6,002 nt of DNA, taken from NCBI GenBank assembly GCA_938024025.1, contig CALJBY010000216.1, positions 1 to 6,002 of the forward strand, read 5' to 3'. The DNA comes from an uncultured bacterium (GTDB lineage Bacteria; Desulfobacterota; WTBG01). How positions within the stretch are numbered: position 1 is the first letter of the stretch; each line of letters begins with the position of its first letter. Position numbers and translations under genes: made by a program. Positions 1 through 5,560 of this stretch are shown piece after piece. The notes under the pieces were generated by a model. It saw only the letters and a program-made list of their open reading frames with translations. It made no database searches and was not told the DNA's origin.

Positions 1-660
1 TATGGCATCCCCCTTACCTACGGCATTGTTCCCAAGGCGTCAGGGAAGGATACCTTCTGGTTTTTCATCGGTGGGCCGGCAGATGAGAGGATCTCCTATG
101 AAGATGAGCTCCTGAGCTTTATGAAAAGCAGTCCCTTTTCTCCCTGGTTTAAAAAGGCACAGCTGGGAGGGAAGGAGTGCGCAATCTTACATTTCTGGTC
201 GCCGATTGAAGATCCTTTTTTAGATAATGTTCTTGTTGTCGGAGATGCAGCCTGGACAATAGAGGCAGAGATTACCGGTTCTATTATGTGTGGCTGGAAG
301 GCAGCTCACGCAGTCACCCTGGCCTTACGAGACAATAAGCCCACGAGAGAGGGGATCGAATCCTATCTTACCTGGTGGAAGGAATCGTTCCTCAAATATG
401 ACTACAAGGGATATCTGCGAAGCCTGGCAATGCTCTACGTGCTCAACGCAGAAGATGTGCGGTACGTCTATTCCCTCCTGGACAAGCCGCTCCCCTGCAC
501 GCTCAATCCTCACAAAATGGAAGAGTTAGTGAATGCCGCCATATTCGAGCAATTGCCGACAATAGAAGCTGAACGTCCTGAAATACTCGAAAAATTCCAA
601 AAGATCGCCTCAGAACCCTTAGAGGAACTCTTAAAACCACTGCGCGGTATTTCAGAATAG
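1..660 (+). CDS. FAD-dependent oxidoreductase, geranylgeranyl reductase/FixC-like, C-terminal part (5' end outside window)
   Basis: The frame is open from base 1 to the TAG at 658-660, giving 219 residues with no start visible, so this is the C-terminal part of a longer protein (family members are usually about 350-450 aa). The recognisable signature is VLVVGDAAW (G81-D82 of the fragment) followed by an EITGSIMCGWKAAHAV segment. This is the second FAD-contact motif (G-D-A-A, then a G-rich helix) of the group that includes geranylgeranyl reductases, FixC and related flavoprotein hydroxylases. The segment before it, with FWFFIGG, fits the substrate-side beta sheet, and the remainder is a helical C-terminal cap. 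The N-terminal GxGxxG Rossmann motif must lie upstream, outside the window. The family typically reduces isoprenoid double bonds or passes electrons to quinones or ferredoxin, but the substrate cannot be read here. Family is moderately sure; exact function is unknown. Confidence 0.82.
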   Translation, partial: YGIPLTYGIVPKASGKDTFWFFIGGPADERISYEDELLSFMKSSPFSPWFKKAQLGGKECAILHFWSPIEDPFLDNVLVVGDAAWTIEAEITGSIMCGWKAAHAVTLALRDNKPTREGIESYLTWWKESFLKYDYKGYLRSLAMLYVLNAEDVRYVYSLLDKPLPCTLNPHKMEELVNAAIFEQLPTIEAERPEILEKFQKIASEPLEELLKPLRGISE

Positions 661-780
661 AACCCTCATTCCCCTCCCCTTAACCCCCTCCCCCGCGAGT
701 AGGGAAAAGGTAAGGGTGAACAAAGATTCCCTCTCCCCGGCGGGCTTGCCCAGCCGGAGTTTAGGGGAGAGGGTGAGGGG
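661..780. repeat. Dispersed-type palindromic repeat with two C-rich/G-rich hairpins
   Basis: The whole gap after the oxidoreductase stop is an alternation of C-rich and G-rich arms. CCCTTAACC (677-685) can pair with GGTAAGGG (709-716), with one bulge. CCCTCTCCCC (729-738) and GGGGAGAGGG (764-773) form a perfect 10-bp inverted repeat, with a nested CCGGC/GCCGG pair (737-741 with 753-757). The outer C-rich left end and the G-rich right end are also imperfect reverse complements. Such 'CCCTCACCCT...CTCCCC' units occur as multicopy intergenic palindromes in many bacteria; copy number here is not visible. It could double as a transcription-attenuating structure after the oxidoreductase, but there is no clear U-tract. 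Confidence 0.65.
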
Positions 781-829
781 TATCATACATTGATTCTTTC
801 ATTTAAAAGAGACCTTTCTCTGCCCTGCA

Positions 830-1615
830 ATGGAACACGAACTGAGTAACACGGTAAAAGGCCTAGCCTTAGCGCATGGTGCTGATCTTGTGGGCATCGT
901 CAAGGTTAGTGACCTCCCTGAACATGCTGAAAACATCACGAAGATTCTCCCATCAGCCCGGTGCGTGATCGTTGTGGCCTCCCATCACAATGTAGCTGCA
1001 CTGCGATCAGACAACAATCAGGTAGCCCAGTTTGACACGATATACACCTACGGGGAGTGTGAACAGTCTGTCCATAAAACAACCCGCTACCTTATGTCAG
1101 AAGGATTTCCCTCGGTTGCCGTGCCTGCCTTCATTCCCATAGATATGGCAGAACCAAAAAAAGGAATGCAGGGAGAGATCTGCTGGAGGAGAGCAGGGGT
1201 AAAAGCAGGGCTCGGTTCATACGGGGAAAATGGTCTGCTCATCACAAAGGAGTTTGGTTCAGCTATTCGCCTTGCGGGACTCCTGACCTCAGCACCGCTT
1301 AAAGCCGATGAAGCCTTAGATGAGGACTTCTGTGATCACTGTATGCGGTGCCTTGAAGTATGTCCGGTAGGAGCCCTTTCGGAAGGGGGAAAGATAAACA
1401 AGAAGCTTTGTGGTGATCACATTTTTGCCTATGGGCTCCGCTGCTTCACGGACCTTTTTCACACACTCACGAACAAACCGGCACGAGAAATCGAAGAAAT
1501 GTGCACCAGTCATGCATTAAGAGAACTGTGGCAAACATTCATGACAGGAAACTACTACTATTGTTTCAAATGCCAATCACAGTGCCCCGCAACAAAAGCT
1601 CCCCGGCACCCTTGA
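830..1615 (+). CDS. QueG-like (COG1600) protein with two 4Fe-4S cluster motifs
   Basis: This 261-aa soluble protein has the architecture of the epoxyqueuosine-reductase-like family. An N-terminal domain (about residues 1-110, with D105 in the region where QueG carries a conserved aspartate) is followed by AGLGSYGENGLL (126-137), which matches the family signature AGLGWIGKNxLL. A double ferredoxin module comes next: C168-x2-C171-x2-C174-x3-C178-P, then C194, and C245-x2-C248-x3-C252-P, enough ligands for two [4Fe-4S] clusters. True QueG reduces epoxyqueuosine in tRNA using cobalamin. This protein is shorter than typical QueG (about 350-380 aa), lacks its C-terminal repeat region and has a divergent mid-section, so a different redox role is quite possible. 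An in-frame TGA at 791-793 limits the start, and ATG 830 is the only candidate before the conserved domain. Its Shine-Dalgarno is weak. The 170-bp palindrome-filled gap makes cotranscription with the oxidoreductase uncertain. Confidence 0.85.
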   Translation: MEHELSNTVKGLALAHGADLVGIVKVSDLPEHAENITKILPSARCVIVVASHHNVAALRSDNNQVAQFDTIYTYGECEQSVHKTTRYLMSEGFPSVAVPAFIPIDMAEPKKGMQGEICWRRAGVKAGLGSYGENGLLITKEFGSAIRLAGLLTSAPLKADEALDEDFCDHCMRCLEVCPVGALSEGGKINKKLCGDHIFAYGLRCFTDLFHTLTNKPAREIEEMCTSHALRELWQTFMTGNYYYCFKCQSQCPATKAPRHP

Positions 1616-1745
1616 GATTACGCGTTATCTGCATAAACGGGTGTTTTCCCTTGCGCAATGCCGTATGCTTCTTTCCTGATACGCAGCCTCAAAACAGCAG
1701 GTATACAGGAGAATTCAGCTATTCCCTCGTGCAACCATCTTTTGG

Positions 1746-1774
1746 TTGACATAGGGGAAAATTTTTCCTATACT
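1746..1774 (+). promoter_or_regulatory. Sigma70-type promoter for the selenoprotein gene
   Basis: TTGACA (1746-1751) and TATACT (1769-1774) are separated by exactly 17 bp, a near-consensus housekeeping promoter. Transcription would start near 1781, giving a leader of about 60 nt before the ATG at 1842. The spacer holds a small dyad, GGAAAA (1756-1761) and TTTTCC (1763-1768), which could be an operator or simply A/T-rich DNA. This promoter also shows that the downstream gene is transcribed separately from the Fe-S protein gene. Confidence 0.75.
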
Positions 1775-1841
1775 CCAGACTTCATATTCCCGTAACAAGT
1801 CAATGGTTCACTAACACTATTTCAAACTGAAAGGATCTATT

Positions 1842-2690
1842 ATGAAAAAACATGTATTCCACCCGGCTGTGCTTTTCTGTGCCCTTGCGGTTGTGCTCTC
1901 ACTCACAACCGCTCCCTTCGCAAAAGTAGAGTGGGAGATTTTGAAAGACATCACCCTTACTGATGATCCACGGGATATAGCCATTGCCAGTGATGGCTCA
2001 ACGGCTTACATTCTCTGCAGTAAAAGTGTTCAGATCTACTCCACACGGGAAAAGAAAGTGACGGGATCCATTCTCCTCACGGACGACTTCTCTCAAATCG
2101 CTATTGCACCTAATGGAGAAGAGCTCTTTCTTACAAAAACTGCAGGAAAACAGCTCTCTGTGATTAAAGTCTCCCAGGTATATGATATTCCCATAGGCAC
2201 GTCACCGGTCATCGGGAAAGCAGGTGCTCCCGTTACGATCTATGCCTTCCTGGACTACCAGTGACCTTACTGCAGCAGGATTTTTCCTGAACTTGAGCAG
2301 TTGCTCAAGAAATACCCCAGCGATGCCAATCTCGTCATCAAGCACTTTCCTCTCAGAATGCACCCTTTTGCTGAAAAGGCATCAATAGCAGCCCTTGCCG
2401 CTGCCGAGCAAGATAAATATGAGGAGTTTTCAAGCGCACTACTCAAGGATTTCAAAAATCTCAATGACCAGACCATTAAGAAACATGCCGAAGCCGTTGG
2501 CCTCGACATGGAAAAATTTAATGCTGCCTCCAGCAATCCTGCACTGAAAAAGCAGATACAGGAAGACCTCAAGCTTGGCAGTTCGGTTAAGGTACGGGGT
2601 GTACCGGCGATTTTTATCAATGGAAGGATGCCAAAACAGCGTTCTCTTGCTGGATTCTCTAAGATGGTTGAGGAGGAGCTTAAGAAATAA
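1842..2690 (+). CDS. Probable selenoprotein: exported DsbA-family thiol oxidoreductase (UPYC) with N-terminal propeller-like repeats; in-frame TGA at 2262-2264 read as Sec
   Basis: Read through one TGA, this is a continuous 282-codon frame. Residues 1-27 form a signal peptide (KK then a hydrophobic run). Residues 40-120 hold two units of about 40 residues resembling YVTN/WD-like propeller blades (RDIAIASDGSTAYIL, then SQIAIAPNGEELFL). Residues 122-282 are a DsbA/DsbG-type thioredoxin domain: G-AGAPVTIYAFLDYQ, then U141-P-Y-C144, a helical insert, and the cis-proline loop V-R-G-V-P255. The TGA falls exactly where family members have the first, nucleophilic Cys of CxxC. The frame and homology continue without a break, and a hairpin with a G-containing loop follows. 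That pattern is typical of redox selenoproteins. The predicted role is periplasmic disulfide exchange or reduction; the substrate is unknown. The start at ATG 1842 has AAGGA six bases upstream. A nonsense mutation or base error (TGC to TGA) is the alternative. Confidence 0.8.
2262..2264 (+). other. Recoded UGA codon (selenocysteine 141)
   Basis: TGA lies between DYQ and PYCSRIFPEL in the DsbA-like active site, replacing the first Cys of C-P-Y-C. Sec in bacterial thioredoxin-fold proteins usually occupies this attacking position, with the resolving Cys (C144) kept. No other stop interrupts the frame over 849 bases. Confidence 0.78.
2265..2309 (+). promoter_or_regulatory. Candidate bacterial SECIS element
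   Basis: CTTGAGC (2292-2298) and GCTCAAG (2303-2309) form a perfect 7-bp stem closed by the loop AGTT. From the UGA to the loop there are 34 nt (2265-2298). The described bacterial SECIS pattern, as I recall it, is a short stem, a G within the first two loop bases and roughly 16-37 nt of spacing, so this fits near the upper limit. A smaller hairpin, CAGGA (2276-2280) with TCCTG (2285-2289), sits between them, but its loop is all T, so it is the less likely SelB-binding loop. It may stack below the main hairpin. The element lies wholly inside the coding sequence, as expected in bacteria. Confidence 0.6.
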
Positions 2691-2720
2691 ACTACTACTG
2701 CCTTAAAAGCGGTAGCTTTA

Positions 2721-2750
2721 GGGACCAGTGGTCCCAGGATTCCAGTGGTC
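2721..2750. repeat. Palindrome plus direct repeat after the selenoprotein gene
   Basis: GGGACCAGTGGTCCC (2721-2735) is a perfect 7-bp inverted repeat around a single central base. The 9-mer CCAGTGGTC occurs twice, at 2725-2733 and 2742-2750, 17 bp apart. There is no following U-tract, so it is a poor intrinsic terminator. It could be a protein-binding site or the remnant of a dispersed repeat. Confidence 0.5.
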
Positions 2751-2822
2751 AATTGAATAGGACGTGTTACTCTTTTTCTTTACCCTTGAATCCCTGACCG
2801 ATTGAATCCTCGTGGCAACAAA

Positions 2823-2868
2823 AATGAAAGAAAAGTCTTCCCCTTTTGGTGAAGACTTTTCTTTCATT
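2823..2868. terminator. Bidirectional intrinsic terminator-like hairpin between convergent genes
   Basis: AATGAAAGAAAAGTCTTC (2823-2840) and its exact reverse complement (2851-2868) form an 18-bp perfect stem with a 10-base loop. It lies between two convergent genes that stop at 2690 (+) and 2903 (-). Read on the minus strand, the stem is followed by a run of T (from the A run at 2819-2824), so it best fits termination of the coiled-coil gene. In the plus direction only the U-rich descending arm could help. Confidence 0.75.
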
Positions 2869-2902
2869 CCCCGTAAGGGATAATAGATCACCGCACAGAA
2901 GA

Positions 2903-3526
2903 CTAATCATCCCTGGGAGGGTAATACTCTCTCAGGTGTGCGCTGATCGAGCCGAGCTTCTTTTTTGCCCGTACGATATCCTTCTTCACATTGGACGTAA
3001 TCGTGCAATAATCAATTGTACTGATAAATGTATCTCTGGAGAAATCCTCCTTTAGTCCTTTTATAATTTCATTGACCTCATCGATTAAGGCATCTCGTGC
3101 GGTAGCACCCTCTTTTACATAGTCGCTTTTGAGGTCACTGATTCTCATGAGCCATGACTGGGCAAATTTTCTCATACCCTCTTCTGCAGTACTCGCCGTC
3201 TTAAAGACATTCGATTGTTTTTCAAGTTTTTCCAGCATAAAGAGCAGCTGGGATTTATCCTCTCGTAAGGAGTCCCGTTCCCTTACTATCTCACCGAACT
3301 TTTCTTGCACTTGTGAAAGACGAAGGCTAAGCTCCTGATTCATTTCCTTCAATTGCGCCAATTCTTCACGATAGTACTTTTTTATGGATTCGTAGTCTTT
3401 GTGCGGGACAGAGTCAGATAGATTTCCATAGATCCGCAGAAACATCACACCGAGAAATATCACTCCAGCAAAGACAAGAAACAGCTTCAGGGAACGGCTT
3501 TTTTTTAACGGAAACCAGAAGGGCAT
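2903..3526 (-). CDS. Membrane-anchored coiled-coil protein, function unknown
   Basis: I do not recognise a named family. The 207-aa product has a basic N-terminus (MPFWFPLKKSRS), one hydrophobic helix at about residues 13-30, and then a charged, Glu/Lys/Arg-rich heptad-like stretch at about 45-108 that reads as a coiled coil (EELAQLKEMNQELSLRLSQV). A mixed helical C-terminus carries one Cys and ends PPRDD. The topology is probably a short cytoplasmic N-terminus, one membrane anchor and the bulk in the periplasm. I chose ATG 3526 because GAGGTG (complement of 3531-3536) sits just upstream of it. The in-frame GTG at 3538 overlaps that ribosome binding site, and using it would add only four residues. 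The gene converges on the selenoprotein gene across the hairpin at 2823-2868. No catalytic motif is visible. Confidence 0.78.
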   Translation of the reverse strand: MPFWFPLKKSRSLKLFLVFAGVIFLGVMFLRIYGNLSDSVPHKDYESIKKYYREELAQLKEMNQELSLRLSQVQEKFGEIVRERDSLREDKSQLLFMLEKLEKQSNVFKTASTAEEGMRKFAQSWLMRISDLKSDYVKEGATARDALIDEVNEIIKGLKEDFSRDTFISTIDYCTITSNVKKDIVRAKKKLGSISAHLREYYPPRDD

Positions 3527-3570
3527 TATACACCTCACCGGGAGAGTATGGTTGACTAGATTACAGATTG

Positions 3571-3599
3571 ATTAAATCAGACTGGAGGAATAAAAGCAA
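3571..3599 (-). promoter_or_regulatory. Weak candidate promoter for the coiled-coil gene
   Basis: On the minus strand, TTGCTT (complement of 3594-3599) and TTTAAT (complement of 3571-3576) have a 17-bp spacing and lie about 45-70 bases before the ATG. Both boxes deviate from consensus, including the most conserved second base of the -10, so this is only a candidate. Confidence 0.28.
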
Positions 3600-3756
3600 C
3601 CCGTTTTCTCACTCCACGCGCCCTGTGCGCCCTCGACCATCATAAGGCAATCTGCTTATCTGTAATTCTCCAGTTGACACCCAATACGACTGTAACTTCT
3701 CGAAGTTAGGTTCTTCCCCAACTAAATCTAAGCTTTTCTCTTTCAGATAGAGTGAT

Positions 3757-3808
3757 GGTAGGAGCGGCTTTAAGCCGCGAATGCATCGCGCATGAATGCG
3801 CCCCTACC
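3757..3808. repeat. REP-like multi-hairpin palindrome
   Basis: The outer arms GGTAGGAGCG (3757-3766) and CGCCCCTACC (3799-3808) are inverted with one mismatch. Inside are two perfect hairpins, GCGGCTT/AAGCCGC (3764-3770 with 3772-3778) and GCGCAT/ATGCGC (3788-3793 with 3796-3801), plus an alternative CGCGA/TCGCG pairing across them. 'GTAGGAGCGGCTTTAAGCCGCGA'-type units are known multicopy extragenic palindromes in several phyla. This copy lies in the 475-bp gene-free stretch 3527-4001. That stretch otherwise holds no gene I can support and no convincing promoter for the PilZ gene. Confidence 0.7.
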
Positions 3809-4001
3809 GGAATTGCAAGCATGTCTGGTGAGAAGATAGCAAGTCAGTTTTCATCCGGGATACTGGAGTTTTGTGGATAAGCAAATAAGGCAAATTAGTG
3901 CTAAAGAAATACCCCCCAGAATTCGAAAAGTTCTTTAAATACTGCTGAATGAGCATCCTGTTATACCTGTGCAAATAAAGAGGTACTGAGAAGACACTTC
4001 C

Positions 4002-4664
4002 ATGAATGACACGAGAGAGCGGAGGGAATATCCTCGCTATAATAAACAGTTCAGGGCCCACTATATTACAGCAGAGTGCACGAGGGGTGGGGATGAATGT
4101 ACTATCATCAATGCAAGCCTTAAAGGTTTGGGTGTTGTCTTTCATAGCACTGAACCGCTACAAGTCGGCACCACCATTATTTTGGAGATATGTGTTCCCG
4201 GCCAACCTGAACTCTACAGTGTGAAAGGAACACTCAAGTGGGTACGCAAAAGAACACACGATTCCATTGGTGGCATCGAATTAGCCGAGCTCTTCGATGC
4301 TCTCCCGAATGAAGATGACACGGTGGACGGGGGGAACCAGACGGAGGAAAGCAGGATTCACATCCGCTTTTCAACAAATCTTAATGGCCGTTACTGTATA
4401 AAGGAACTCGGTACGAGCTGGGAACAATGTACCATCTTCGATGTCAGTAGAAAAGGCATGGGGATAACGTTTCACACTACCGAGACAATCCAGGTAGGCT
4501 CAACCATCAATCTGGAGATCAGGGTTCCTTCTGAACGAGAACCCATGAGCGTTAAAGGAACGTTGAAGTGGATTAAGCAGGAAAATAACGAATACAGCGG
4601 CGGTATCGAATTGATTGAAGTACTGGATGAAATTACTTCTCTGATTATTATGCTGCAGGGCTGA
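4002..4664 (+). CDS. Tandem double PilZ-domain protein (predicted c-di-GMP receptor)
   Basis: The 220-aa soluble protein consists of two PilZ domains and little else. Domain 1 (about 5-103) has the c-di-GMP-binding R8-x3-R12 in RREYPR and N37-A-S39-x2-G42 (Asn in place of the usual Asp). Domain 2 (about 115-212) has R118-x3-R122 and D147-V-S149-x2-G152. Both therefore keep the two ligand-binding motifs. The domains are recent relatives: the stretches at 47-100 and 157-209 share about 30 of 54 residues, including V-K-G-T-L-K-W and G-G-I-E-L. Such proteins change conformation on binding c-di-GMP and act on motility, exopolysaccharide or other outputs. The partner here is not indicated by any neighbour. 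ATG 4002 is the first possible start after an in-frame TGA at 3987-3989. Its Shine-Dalgarno is weak (AGAGGT lies about 17 bases upstream). Confidence 0.88.
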   Translation: MNDTRERREYPRYNKQFRAHYITAECTRGGDECTIINASLKGLGVVFHSTEPLQVGTTIILEICVPGQPELYSVKGTLKWVRKRTHDSIGGIELAELFDALPNEDDTVDGGNQTEESRIHIRFSTNLNGRYCIKELGTSWEQCTIFDVSRKGMGITFHTTETIQVGSTINLEIRVPSEREPMSVKGTLKWIKQENNEYSGGIELIEVLDEITSLIIMLQG

Positions 4665-4667
4665 GGT

Positions 4668-4701
4668 AGCCGGGGGACAAGGTGAGAAAGTCCTGCCGGC
4701 T
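4668..4701. terminator. Hairpin between convergent PilZ and tupA genes
   Basis: AGCCGG (4668-4673) pairs with CCGGCT (4696-4701), and GGAC (4675-4678) with GTCC (4690-4693). This gives an interrupted stem of about 10 bp that spans the 36-bp gap and just touches the tupA stop codon. Neither direction has a strong U-tract, so termination is plausible but not certain. Confidence 0.42.
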
Positions 4702-5528
4702 TACTTTACGGTAATGGCATCTGGATAAAACAGCACTTCTCCCCCTTTCTTAAAGGCTGCAATTATTTTCTGACACTCAGGCGACGTGAACCAGCCGATG
4801 AGTGCCATTGCTTTAACATAGTTTACGTGTGGATGCCGTGCAGGATTTACGGCGATCACACCATAGGGATTATAGAGGACCGGATCTCCCTCAGACATGA
4901 TGGTAAGATCGATCTTCGAGCGGTAAGCAAGAAAGGTCCCCCTGTCAGAAATGGTGTATGCACCCTTCTCATGCGTCATCTGGAGTACCGTGCCCATACC
5001 CTGACCGGCTTCGAGATACCATGCACCATTCGGCTCAACACCCGCTTCCTGCCAGATGCTCTTCTCCTTCTTATGGGTACCGGAGTCATCCCCTCTGGAG
5101 ATGAAAAGGGCCCCCGTTTGAGCAATTTTTTGAAAGGCACGTGCACTCTTCTTTTCGCCCTTAAGCTTCGCCGGATCGCTCTCAGGTCCTAAGAGAACAA
5201 AGTCATTGTGCATTACCTGCCTTCTGTTAACACCGTATCCTTCGGTGATAAATTGTTTTTCGGCTTCAGGTGCGTGCACCAGGATGAGATCTACGTTACC
5301 CGTTTCACCAAGCTTTATTGCCTTTCCCGTACCAACCGCAATAACATCTACCGTGACATCGCACATCTTTTCAAAGGGTGGCAGTACAGCCTCAAGCAAC
5401 CCCGAGTTGTCAGTACTGGTAGTAGTCGCCATCCGTATCCTCTCTGCAGCGATGGCATCTCCTGTAAAGAACCGGAAAAAACAGACGAAGACTGCCGCAA
5501 GAAGAATTCCTTTTCTGCTTTCACCCAT
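4701..5528 (-). CDS. tupA: Tungstate ABC transporter periplasmic substrate-binding protein
   Basis: This 275-aa exported protein has a signal peptide at about residues 1-28, ending AIAA. The mature part carries the TupA signature motifs: TTTST (35-39) with SGLL (42-45), VGTGKAI, the ligand-binding SRGDDSGTHKKE (144-155), GQGMGT (175-180), SDRGT (194-198) and NPYGV (220-224). TupA binds tungstate tightly in the periplasm and hands it to the TupB permease and TupC ATPase. Tungsten then supplies enzymes such as formate dehydrogenases and aldehyde oxidoreductases. The start is supported by GGGAGGT (complement of 5534-5540), five bases before the ATG. The usual order is tupA-tupB-tupC, but here the convergent PilZ gene follows immediately, so the permease and ATPase must be elsewhere or this is an orphan receptor. 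The TTTSTDNSGLL start distinguishes it from ModA-type and phosphate-binding proteins. Family assignment is strong; exact oxyanion preference (tungstate over molybdate) is inferred. Confidence 0.92.
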   Translation of the reverse strand: MGESRKGILLAAVFVCFFRFFTGDAIAAERIRMATTTSTDNSGLLEAVLPPFEKMCDVTVDVIAVGTGKAIKLGETGNVDLILVHAPEAEKQFITEGYGVNRRQVMHNDFVLLGPESDPAKLKGEKKSARAFQKIAQTGALFISRGDDSGTHKKEKSIWQEAGVEPNGAWYLEAGQGMGTVLQMTHEKGAYTISDRGTFLAYRSKIDLTIMSEGDPVLYNPYGVIAVNPARHPHVNYVKAMALIGWFTSPECQKIIAAFKKGGEVLFYPDAITVK

Positions 5529-5533
5529 GACCT

Positions 5534-5540
5534 ACCTCCC
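5534..5540 (-). promoter_or_regulatory. Ribosome binding site of tupA
   Basis: The minus strand reads GGGAGGT five bases before the ATG, a near-perfect Shine-Dalgarno that fixes the tupA start. Confidence 0.8.
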
Positions 5541-5560
5541 TTGTATAAATTAAAAATTGA

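Noticed and set aside
1501..1749. 82-codon open frame on the plus strand
   Set aside because: It overlaps the conserved second Fe-S motif of the QueG-like gene in another frame and runs into the promoter at 1746.
2301..2690. A separate gene starting at TTG 2301 downstream of the TGA
   Set aside because: It is in the same frame as 1842-2264, lacks its own ribosome binding site, and starts inside the thioredoxin fold after the active site. It is the C-terminal part of the selenoprotein.
2267..2752. 161-codon open frame on the minus strand
   Set aside because: It is antisense to the well-supported DsbA-like domain, has Ser/Leu-rich shadow composition and no recognisable domain.
3527..3538. GTG start at 3538 for the coiled-coil gene
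   Set aside because: The codon overlaps the GAGGTG ribosome binding site that serves ATG 3526.
3674..3696. TTGACA at 3674-3679 as a plus-strand promoter
   Set aside because: No acceptable -10 box lies 15-19 bp downstream and no gene follows closely.
3804..4145. 113-codon open frame on the minus strand
   Set aside because: It overlaps the start of the PilZ gene antisense and the REP-like palindrome, and no family features are visible.
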